From an uncultured Collinsella sp. (GTDB lineage: Bacteria; Actinomycetota; Coriobacteriia; Coriobacteriales; Coriobacteriaceae), in contig CATYVH010000001.1 of the NCBI GenBank assembly GCA_958413765.1, positions 62,001 to 126,000 on the forward strand: DNA of 64,000 nt, written 5' to 3'. The first letter of the stretch is position 1. Each line of letters begins with the position of its first letter. A program made the translations under genes and the position numbers. Under the pieces are notes generated by a model, which was not told the origin of the DNA, did no database searches, and saw only the letters and a list, made by a program, of their open reading frames with translations. Shown here piece after piece: positions 15,911 through 22,861 of the stretch.

Positions 15911-16309
15911 ATTATTTTATCAAACGTCTGTTCTATTATCGCCTATTACAACAGCATTGCGTTCGCATTCACGGAGCTTTACGGCAGAAGCTGTGGGGGC
16001 GGTGTGCTTGAGATTCTGCCCAAGAAAGTTGGCAATATCCCTGTTCTCAATACCGGTCTATTGAACATTAATCCCGAGCTAAAAAGAAACGTTATCAGCA
16101 TAATTGACGGAGTAGTAAGAAATGGGCGCAATATCGACGAAGCGTTGGATTACATTGATGCAGAGATACTCGTTGGTGTACTTAGATTCGATAAAGATAC
16201 CTGTCGCGCATGTAGACGCATATGGAAAGACATTGAAAGCAAGGCGCCTTGGCAGAGGCAAAAGATAGGCAGTGACTATAATGACCAGCACAAAATTTAC
16301 TTGGATTAG
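15911..16309 (+). pseudogene. C-terminal remnant of an N6-adenine DNA methylase
   Basis: The frame reads YYNSIAFAFTELYGRSCGGG and then VLEILPKKVGNIPV, which is the closing segment of Eco57I/type IIG-like adenine methylases (NS.TF...E.YGRSYGGGVLEI.P). The catalytic part is gone and stops lie just upstream at 15902 and 15908. Translation could begin only at GTG 16004. It overlaps the McrB-like gene by 29 bases, so the intact methylase was probably the first gene of the restriction operon before truncation by the methyltransferase block. Confidence 0.75.
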
Positions 16310-18461
16310 CTTTTATGAAGAGTTATCTGACAAGCTGCTGACCTATCGAGACAGGCGCGACGATTTGATAAACAAGCTAGCAACTGTCTATGAATCGATC
16401 GGGATGAGTCTCCCTAAGCTTGAGGCAGATGAGCTCCAAGACATCGATCCGTTCACCGTCTTCGGCCTCTTCAACAAGGGCATCACAGACGCAAACCGGC
16501 AAAAGATCATCGCCGGCATCGCCGAGGTGTTCGACATTGGGGCAGATCAGCCCACGGACTTCGAGGGCATCCCCGTGCTCAACAACCTCAACGCGACCTT
16601 CTATGCCTTCGCCAACGACGACCGGCGCGGCGAGAATGACATCGACAACCTTTGGCATGTTTTCGAGGCCGAACTTGCACTGGCCGCCGACGACAACGAG
16701 GAAACCCGGAAGGTCTTCGTCGAGGCATTCGATACCGCCGTCATCCAGTTCACACTTGGCTGGAAGCTCACCATGGGCCTCTACTGGGCGAGGCCCTACA
16801 ACTTCATCAGCCTGGACTCGCGCAACCGTTGGTTCATGGCCGACGTGGCAAAGGCTGGCTCCACCATTGCCGGCATAGCGCCAAAGGAGAAGGACTCGCC
16901 AGTTCATGACGGAGATCGCTACCTCGACATTTGCGACACCATCAAGTCGGAGCTCGGAAGCGAAGAGTGCTCGTATGCAGACTTCCCCTCGCTGACGGCT
17001 GCCGCCTTCGTGGAGTCCGAACGCGTCAACCAGGAGCGGAAGGCTGCCGAGAAGGCTGCAGCCGAGAAGGCGGAAGAAAATTCCCTTGGAGACGAGGGGG
17101 TCAAGACCACACATTACTGGACCTACTCCCCGGGAGACGGTGCCGCGAGGTGGGATGACTTCTACGCACGTGGCGTAATGGGCGTCGGCTGGAGCAAGCT
17201 CGGCGACGTCGAGAAATACGCCAGCAAGGAAGACATCCGCAAGAACCTGCGCACCCTGTACAGTAGCAAGTACTCGCAGAAGAACTCCGCGCTCGCGCTC
17301 TGGCAGTTCTCGCGCGAAATCAAGCCGGGCGACGTTGTCTTTGCTAAGCGGGGCCGCAGCGTAATTATTGGTCGCGGCATCGTTGAGGGGGATTACCAAT
17401 TCGACGAAAATGGCGACTCCTATCCGAACATCCGCAGGGTACGCTGGACGAACAGAGGAGAGTGGCACACGGAAGACTTCCTCGCCGTGAAGACCCTGAC
17501 GGACATCACCGCCTATCCCGACCTCGTTGAGAAGCTCAACTCGTTCTTCGAGAACGAGGGCGGCGAAGTCGAAGAAGACACGGAGGAGGTTGAATACCCA
17601 GCGTACACGTCCGAGGACTTCCTCTCGGAGGTCTACATGGACGGCGAGTACTACAGGACCCTCGTCAACGTCCTGCGCGCGAAGAAGAACATCATCCTGC
17701 AGGGTGCCCCAGGCGTAGGCAAGACCTTCGCCGCAAAGCGCCTGGCCTACTCCATGATGGGCGTGAAGGACGCCGAGCGTGTGATGATGGTGCAGTTCCA
17801 CCAGAGCTACAGCTACGAGGACTTCATAGAGGGGTTCCGCCCGAACGCGCAGGGCTTCGACCTCGAGAAGGGCGCGTTCTACAACTTCTGCAAGAATGCG
17901 AAGGACGATTCTGACAACGACTACTTCTTCATCATCGACGAAATCAACCGTGGCAACCTCTCGAAGATCTTCGGCGAGCTGTTCATGCTCATCGAGAACG
18001 ACAAGCGCGGGCCCAGGAACACGCTGCAGCTCCTCTACTCGCACGAGCTGTTCTACGTCCCGAGCAACGTATACCTCATTGGAATGATGAACACAGCGGA
18101 CCGCTCGCTCGCCATGCTCGACTACGCCCTGCGCCGCCGCTTCGCGTTCTTCGACCTCCGTCCCGCCTTCGACACGGAGAGCTTCATCGCCTATCAGGAG
18201 GGACTTGCCAGCGAGAAGTTCGATAGGCTCATCGCCTGCGTCGTGAAGCTGAACGAGGCGATCGCGTCCGACGAGTCGCTGGGAGACGGCTTCTGCATCG
18301 GCCATAGCTACTTCTGCCGCATGTCCCCGGACGACGTAACGGACGATAAACTCTCGGCAATCGTCAACTACGAGCTCGTGCCGATGTTGCGCGAGTACTG
18401 GTTCGACGAGCCTACCAAGGTCGACGAGTGGGCCGGCAAGTTGCGCAGGTCAATCCGGTGA
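16281..18461 (+). CDS. mcrB: McrB-like AAA+ GTPase of a McrBC restriction system
   Basis: A 726-residue motor subunit of a modification-dependent restriction enzyme. The AAA+ core has Walker A GAPGVGKT (residues 475-482), Walker B YFFIIDEINRG (about 548-558) and the McrB signature MNTADRS (about 602-608), whose NTAD is the GTP-selective element. Residues about 276-425 (THYWTYSPGDGAARWDDF...IKPGDVVFAKRG...) look like a PUA/EVE-type domain that reads modified bases. The first 270 residues are a helical domain I do not recognise. ATG 16281 is preferred over GTG 16272. It overlaps mcrC by 4 bases (GTGA). Confidence 0.85.
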   Translation: MTSTKFTWISFYEELSDKLLTYRDRRDDLINKLATVYESIGMSLPKLEADELQDIDPFTVFGLFNKGITDANRQKIIAGIAEVFDIGADQPTDFEGIPVLNNLNATFYAFANDDRRGENDIDNLWHVFEAELALAADDNEETRKVFVEAFDTAVIQFTLGWKLTMGLYWARPYNFISLDSRNRWFMADVAKAGSTIAGIAPKEKDSPVHDGDRYLDICDTIKSELGSEECSYADFPSLTAAAFVESERVNQERKAAEKAAAEKAEENSLGDEGVKTTHYWTYSPGDGAARWDDFYARGVMGVGWSKLGDVEKYASKEDIRKNLRTLYSSKYSQKNSALALWQFSREIKPGDVVFAKRGRSVIIGRGIVEGDYQFDENGDSYPNIRRVRWTNRGEWHTEDFLAVKTLTDITAYPDLVEKLNSFFENEGGEVEEDTEEVEYPAYTSEDFLSEVYMDGEYYRTLVNVLRAKKNIILQGAPGVGKTFAAKRLAYSMMGVKDAERVMMVQFHQSYSYEDFIEGFRPNAQGFDLEKGAFYNFCKNAKDDSDNDYFFIIDEINRGNLSKIFGELFMLIENDKRGPRNTLQLLYSHELFYVPSNVYLIGMMNTADRSLAMLDYALRRRFAFFDLRPAFDTESFIAYQEGLASEKFDRLIACVVKLNEAIASDESLGDGFCIGHSYFCRMSPDDVTDDKLSAIVNYELVPMLREYWFDEPTKVDEWAGKLRRSIR

Positions 18462-19513
18462 TCCGGATACAGAACATCTACCACATGCTCACCTATGCGT
18501 TCCAGACGCTGCAAGGGCAGGGCTACCGCGGCATCGCAGCCGAGGAGTTCGACAACACCGCCGACCTCCTCGCCGAGATACTGTCACGGGGCGTGAGCCT
18601 GCAGCTCAAGCGCGGCCTTGGCCGAGAGTACGTCGACCGCAAGGAAATGCTCTCCTCACCGAGGGGCAAGATTGAGCTGTCCGAGTCCTTGAAGACGCGC
18701 TCGATTCTGCGCAGGCAGCTGGTTTGCAGCTACGACGAGTTCAGCACGGACACGCGCATGAACCGCATCCTCAAGGCGACGATCATGCTCTTGATTCGTT
18801 CGGACATCGACAAGGCGCGCAAGAAGGCACTTAGACGGCTGCTTCCGTACTTCGTGGACGTGGAAGACGTGAACCTTTCGGGCGAAGACTGGCACATGCG
18901 CTTCGACCGGAACAACCAGACTTATCGCATGCTCATGAACGTGTGCTGGCTGGTCGTGAAGGGCCTTCTCCAGACGCGGGAGAGCGGGGGTCTCCGCATG
19001 ATGGACTTCCTCGACGAGCAGCGAATGAGCCACCTGTACGAGAAGTTCATCCTCGAGTACTACAGACGTGAGCACCCAGAGCTTTCCGCGGGGGCGCCGT
19101 ACATCAGCTGGGCGCTCGACGACAACTTCGATGACATGCTCCCCGCCATGCACACCGACATAACGCTCACACGAGGCAGGGCCGTCCTCATCGTCGACGC
19201 GAAGTACTACAGTCACACGACGCAACAGCAGTTCGGCAAGCAAAGCGTCCACTCCGGCAACCTATACCAGATCTTCACCTACGTGAAGAACAAGGAAGCG
19301 GAGCTCGCCAGCACTCACGAGCAGCATAGCGTGTCGGGCATGCTGCTCTACGCCAAGACCGACGAAGACGTGCAGCCTGATGGTGTGTATCAGATGAGCG
19401 GTAACCAGATAAGCGTGAGGACATTGGACCTGAACCAGCCCTTCGAGACAATACGTTCGCAGCTCGACGGTATTGCTGAAGCTCATTTCTCAAAAGAGGC
19501 GGCTTATGTTTGA
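18458..19513 (+). CDS. mcrC: McrC-like nuclease subunit
   Basis: A 351-residue partner of the McrB-like protein. It carries the McrC N-terminal fold (VIRIQNIYHMLTYAF) and a C-terminal PD-(D/E)XK nuclease: Asp234 in MHTDITL, then Asp247-Ala-Lys249 in LIVDAKYY. GTG 18458 overlaps the mcrB stop as GTGA with GCGCAGG upstream; a longer frame from 18428 is less likely. Cleavage would require the McrB motor and modified target DNA. Confidence 0.85.
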   Translation: MIRIQNIYHMLTYAFQTLQGQGYRGIAAEEFDNTADLLAEILSRGVSLQLKRGLGREYVDRKEMLSSPRGKIELSESLKTRSILRRQLVCSYDEFSTDTRMNRILKATIMLLIRSDIDKARKKALRRLLPYFVDVEDVNLSGEDWHMRFDRNNQTYRMLMNVCWLVVKGLLQTRESGGLRMMDFLDEQRMSHLYEKFILEYYRREHPELSAGAPYISWALDDNFDDMLPAMHTDITLTRGRAVLIVDAKYYSHTTQQQFGKQSVHSGNLYQIFTYVKNKEAELASTHEQHSVSGMLLYAKTDEDVQPDGVYQMSGNQISVRTLDLNQPFETIRSQLDGIAEAHFSKEAAYV

Positions 19514-19931
19514 GAGCCTGACAAAACATCTGCCTGCGATTGAGAATGCCGAGGGATTTGGCAACTGGGTTGTAGACCGAGAGAGCAAGGGCACCATGGA
19601 CGACCCAATCAAGATACCCTACGTGAATTACGGAACGACGGTTGCTGACGTTGAACAAGCAATCTACGACTTCGTCGACGAGCATTCAGAGTACGAGCTC
19701 ACGCATTACCACGACATACTTGAACGCAACGGACTCGAGTGGAGCAGCCAAGCAATGTCTGGGGCAGATGTATCGGAACTTGACGGCCAGGCGGTGATGG
19801 CGCTTCTGCTCGGAGCCGTGAGAGCAGAACGCTTCTGCGATGGGGCACTGCTCGGCTTCTTTGGGGACGGGAGCATGAGACGCTGGCTTTTGCGTCTGCG
19901 CGAGATTGATGACAAAGGTAGCGATGAGTAA
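19506..19931 (+). CDS. DUF6508-like protein
   Basis: A 141-residue acidic protein, apparently of the DUF6508 family (YELTHYHDILERNGLEW and ALLLGAVRAERFCDGALLGFFGDG). Function unknown; the family is often seen beside restriction or other defence genes. The ATG overlaps the last codons of mcrC and GAGG sits 7 bases upstream, so it is the third gene of the restriction operon. Confidence 0.65.
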   Translation: MFESLTKHLPAIENAEGFGNWVVDRESKGTMDDPIKIPYVNYGTTVADVEQAIYDFVDEHSEYELTHYHDILERNGLEWSSQAMSGADVSELDGQAVMALLLGAVRAERFCDGALLGFFGDGSMRRWLLRLREIDDKGSDE

Positions 19932-19963
19932 CAACTTGAGCCTCACCATTGAGATACACAGCG

Positions 19964-20110
19964 ATGAAGACGGACGATAGAGTTGCGACCATCTTTCCCA
20001 GTGAGGGACTTGTCGTCGGATATGGCACGGTGTGGGCCAGCAGCAAGACGGAACACGCGCACTTCCGCATAGATGCTGCAAGCACGTTGGAATGCAACAT
20101 CTCGGCATGA
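19964..20110 (+). CDS. Possible 48-residue small protein
   Basis: ATG at 19964 opens MKTDDRVATIFPSEGLVVG and stops at 20110, 33 bases after the DUF6508 gene and directly before a strong terminator. There is no clear ribosome site and I recognise no family, so it is tentative. Confidence 0.3.
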   Translation: MKTDDRVATIFPSEGLVVGYGTVWASSKTEHAHFRIDAASTLECNISA

Positions 20111-20112
20111 AA

Positions 20113-20154
20113 ACATGTATGAGGGACAATGGATTAATCACCCCTCATACATGT
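20113..20154. terminator. Strong bidirectional terminator
   Basis: ACATGTATGAGGG (20113-20125) pairs perfectly with CCCTCATACATGT (20142-20154) around a 16-base loop. It separates the restriction operon from the convergent gene at 20158. Confidence 0.75.
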
Positions 20155-20157
20155 CGG

Positions 20158-20505
20158 CTAAGCAGCGCGAAGCGTAAAAAACAGACCGCCAAAGAACAGC
20201 ACAGCACAGGTGCCCACAACCAACTCGAAGTTCGACTTATGCAGCTTCGTCGTGGTATCGGACATTGCCTGTCGAATCTTCTCAGACTCCTGCATGACCT
20301 TATCGAACTGTTCGTCGGTCAGATTGCCGCTCTGGAGCAGGGCCTGTGTCTCGTCGGCCTGCATGCTCAGGACTTCCATCTGGCGCATGACAACAGAGTG
20401 ATTAGTGTCCATGGCCTTATCCATGCTCTGCTTGGCGAAGTCGGCGAGATCCTTGCGATCCATGTCATTGTCCTCGTAATGCGGTACCAGCGTGTTAGTC
20501 GCCAT
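20158..20505 (-). CDS. Small tail-anchored membrane protein, unknown
   Basis: A 115-residue protein with a charged, helical N-terminal 90 residues (DRKDLADFAKQSMDKAMDTNHSV...), probably coiled coil, and a single C-terminal membrane segment (LVVGTCAVLFFGGLFFTLRA, about 95-114). CGGAGAAC precedes the ATG. I recognise no family. Its position between a restriction operon and a HTH gene inside an island suggests a mobile or defence-related role, but nothing in the sequence proves it. Confidence 0.6.
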   Translation of the reverse strand: MATNTLVPHYEDNDMDRKDLADFAKQSMDKAMDTNHSVVMRQMEVLSMQADETQALLQSGNLTDEQFDKVMQESEKIRQAMSDTTTKLHKSNFELVVGTCAVLFFGGLFFTLRAA

Positions 20506-20570
20506 TGTTAGTTCTCCGTTCTAGGGCTCACATGGAGCCCGTTAGTGTTTTGCATTGATTACACGGCTTG

Positions 20571-20657
20571 ATGTCCGTACCTCGTGGCCACATAATGCAC
20601 GGTAGTACGAAATGCTGTGTTCTGTGAACAGCCATTAGGACACCAAAATGTCCGTAC
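20571..20657. promoter_or_regulatory. ATGTCCGTAC direct repeats before HTH gene
   Basis: ATGTCCGTAC occurs at 20571-20580 and again at 20648-20657, directly before the ribosome site of the HTH gene, with an inverted partial copy (GTAGTACGAAAT near 20601-20612). These are candidate operators for autoregulation. Confidence 0.4.
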
Positions 20658-20670
20658 TAAAGGAGTCAAG

Positions 20671-21768
20671 ATGAACAATGCTGAGACTGATGCTTTTGGA
20701 GAGAAAATTGACCCCGAGTGGTTTAAGTGGGTGATACACCGGCTTGACTCGAGCATACGTAAGATTGGGGCTGATGCCGACATTGGCAGAACAGAGAAAA
20801 CCATACTTCGTGCGGTGAAGTCGGGAACGATACGTCCCGAATTGCTGGATCAGATTGCAAAGAAGCTCGACGTCTACCCAGACTATCTTGCGGGTCGCTA
20901 CGCATGGACGCTCAATCTCGACATCATGAAAGAAGAGGGAGTCCTTGACTACTGGCGTGAGCACTATCTGAGCCCGAAGCAATTCCCATACAAACTTGCG
21001 GAGCAGTTACGGCTTGATTCCTATCGTCAGCTTATTGACACGCTGCTCATCCATGGCATTTCTGAAGCTGAGTACAAGGGTCTGGACTGGAATAAGAGGC
21101 ACGAGCTCGAAAGAGAACTAGATCGACAAACAACCCGAATTCTCAACCACTGGTTTCCTGACCATGCGAGGCCTGTGGAGGATCTCGAATACTTCCAAAC
21201 TATGGAATGGCAGGATGAACGTGATGTGATTGAAGCCATGCTTGACTACTTAAAGGACCGAGGGCTCGTGACTGTTTATGACCAAGAGCCTGATGATGAC
21301 TCAGAGGATCCATTCTTTGAGGAGTACAAGCACCTGTCTGTAGTTAGCATGCCTACGATGTCCCGCATCGTCATCAAGGGCGAATCGGGCTTTTGTAGCG
21401 TTGATGAGGCATTCACCGACATGGTTGTCATCACACCCGATTGGATCAGCTACAAATACAAGCCTCGTAAGATATCAGAGCATAACTTGCCGATGAGCTG
21501 GGCATACCAGCCAAGCGGCCTTGGCTATCGTGCGCTGTTCGATGAAGCTGCCGAGAAGGTCACCGGTATCCTAGAGCTAGATGACGAGGAGTTTGTTGCC
21601 GACATAGGTTCAACGACGTTTGCCGTCACATATCCCAATGGAACAAAGAAGCATAGGGTCTTTTGCCTGCCAGGCGACGACTTTGCTGAGTGTTTTGCAC
21701 TGGTGAAGAAGATGGTTCCAAGCGAAGAGGCGATTCCACGCGTCCTTATAACCTCAGATGATGAGTAG
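20671..21768 (+). CDS. HTH-containing protein of unknown function
   Basis: A 365-residue protein starting at MNNAETDAFGEK, with AAAGGAG 6 bases upstream; the longer frame from 20617 has no site. Residues about 20-75 (IHRLDSSIRKIGADADIGRTEKTILRAVKSGTI...LDQIAKKLDVYPDYLAG) resemble a XRE-type helix-turn-helix. The remaining 290 residues are acidic, Trp- and Tyr-rich, and unrecognised. It is an orphan gene between two mobile remnants and lower in G+C than core genes. A regulator or a defence effector would both fit. Confidence 0.55.
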   Translation: MNNAETDAFGEKIDPEWFKWVIHRLDSSIRKIGADADIGRTEKTILRAVKSGTIRPELLDQIAKKLDVYPDYLAGRYAWTLNLDIMKEEGVLDYWREHYLSPKQFPYKLAEQLRLDSYRQLIDTLLIHGISEAEYKGLDWNKRHELERELDRQTTRILNHWFPDHARPVEDLEYFQTMEWQDERDVIEAMLDYLKDRGLVTVYDQEPDDDSEDPFFEEYKHLSVVSMPTMSRIVIKGESGFCSVDEAFTDMVVITPDWISYKYKPRKISEHNLPMSWAYQPSGLGYRALFDEAAEKVTGILELDDEEFVADIGSTTFAVTYPNGTKKHRVFCLPGDDFAECFALVKKMVPSEEAIPRVLITSDDE

Positions 21769-21899
21769 AAAGCATCTCGACATCATGCATAGAAGAACGT
21801 AAGGTCAAGCGACAACTCCGAGCATAATCTGCGTACTTGTGACACGGTCGGACATTGCCTCCCGAGGACGAAAAGCCGATCTCGGGAGGCAGTTCTTTT

Positions 21900-22118
21900 A
21901 TGGAGTCAATCATCGTGGCGTGCATTACTGGTGTCGTAACGCTGATTGGAGTGATCCTTTCCAACTCTAAGAGCAGAGCCGTCATGGAGGTCAAGCTCGA
22001 CGCCCTCACGGAAAAGGTCGAGAAGCACAACCAGGTCCTGGAGCGCACCTACGTACTCGAGCAGGACATGGCTGTCGCGATGCACGACATCGAGTCCTTG
22101 AAGGGAAAGGTGGGCTGA
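21900..22118 (+). CDS. Phage XhlA-like membrane/coiled-coil protein (prophage remnant)
   Basis: A 72-residue protein: an N-terminal membrane segment (MESIIVACITGVVTLIGVILSN) followed by a heptad-rich helix (VKLDALTEKVEKHNQVLERTYVLEQDMAVAMHDIESLK). This layout is standard for the small protein encoded just before the holin in actinobacterial and Firmicute phage lysis modules. It is followed by a broken holin gene, so it marks the lysis end of a decayed prophage. Confidence 0.65.
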   Translation: MESIIVACITGVVTLIGVILSNSKSRAVMEVKLDALTEKVEKHNQVLERTYVLEQDMAVAMHDIESLKGKVG

Positions 22119-22119
22119 C

Positions 22120-22275
22120 ATGAACGAGTTTCTGGCAAGCAACGAGTGGTACTGGCGACTGGCGCGCACGATCTTGTAGGGAGTCCTTGGCGTGGTCATC
22201 GCCAACATTGACCTGATCATGGACTGGTGCGTGCTGGACCCGAGCGTGAGGGGCCTGGTCGTGGCGATTGGAAGA
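22120..22275 (+). pseudogene. Phage holin with internal stop, truncated
   Basis: Starts MNEFLASNEWYWRLARTIL, stops at TAG 22177, then continues in frame with GVLGVVIANIDLIMDWCVLDPSVRGLVVAI, the membrane region of a phage holin. Homology ends near 22275. A point nonsense mutation plus 3' loss makes it inactive. Confidence 0.75.
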
Positions 22276-22691
22276 CCTCTTTCTGACATTTCCCCAGGCA
22301 AATTGATATTTCCTTACGAACAGCCTCCGGTTCTCCGAGAGCTGTTCCATTATTCCCGTACGAAATCGACGTCCCGGAAGAACCGTTAGGGGGAATAATT
22401 GCGTGCTCAAATACGGCAAGATACACGGCGTCATTCGGCGGCATTCGGGGTTACCGAAACTGCGTAAACCGATTTTCGCGTTTATTTATTCCCGTTTGTT
22501 GACCTAGGCGAATGCAATCAAGGAGGGCTTGAATTGACCCCGCAGTTTCAACTTAGTTTCGCCCGCTCGAAATCGCCCCTCGGGGAACCCGAATTGTGAA
22601 TTATTCCCGCAGGGCCCAATTATTCCCGTACCGCCGAATACTCCGCCATACCGCTCAGTAGGGGTATACGGGAATAATTAGGTCGTTTCCC
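22276..22691. other. Gene-free, repeat-rich region downstream of guaA
   Basis: About 415 bases with no supported gene. Its notable content is the repeated ATTATTCCCG motif annotated separately. Confidence 0.6.
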
Positions 22692-22752
22692 CAGGTAGAC
22701 ATGCAAAAAGAAAGCCTCCGAACCAGAGGGTTCGGAGGCCGTTATTCCCGTT
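22349..22752. repeat. Cluster of ATTATTCCCG motifs in both orientations
   Basis: ATTATTCCCGTA at 22349-22360, GGGAATAATT at 22391-22400 (inverted), TTTATTCCCG at about 22485-22494, AATTATTCCCGC at 22599-22610, AATTATTCCCGTA at 22618-22630, CGGGAATAATTA at 22669-22680 (inverted) and GTTATTCCCG near 22741. The guaA stop region itself reads CTATTCCC. Confidence 0.7.
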
Positions 22753-22861
22753 ATTTCGCTGATGGCTTTACCTTGCGGCGATGCCGAAATAGTACCAGGC
22801 AGTACTCGGCAGCATCAAAATGCGAGTCCGGAAGCCAGTTCTCGCTATTCCCACTCAATCG
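22692..22861. repeat. guaA 3' end plus terminator, second copy of island-flanking repeat
   Basis: Direct-repeat partner of 12869-13037. This copy contains the functional guaA stop codon. Confidence 0.65.
22714..22739 (-). terminator. guaA terminator
   Basis: GCCTCCGAAC (22714-22723) and GTTCGGAGGC (22730-22739) form a perfect 10-bp stem. Reading the minus strand it is followed by TTTCTTTTT. Confidence 0.85.

Noticed and set aside
16377..18305. Long open frame (642 codons) antisense to the McrB-like gene
   Set aside because: Val/Glu-rich shadow with no recognised domain; the sense strand has a complete AAA+ McrB protein.
7475..22739. Three similar GCCTCCGA hairpins considered as a mobile repeat
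   Set aside because: Each lies right after a gene end with terminator geometry, so a shared terminator sequence explains them. Only the wider guaA-tail similarity of two of them is informative.
22349..22752. Repeated motif cluster considered as a CRISPR array
   Set aside because: Spacing is irregular (about 20-100 bases), orientation is mixed and repeats are only about 10 bases, so it is not CRISPR. No cas genes in the window.
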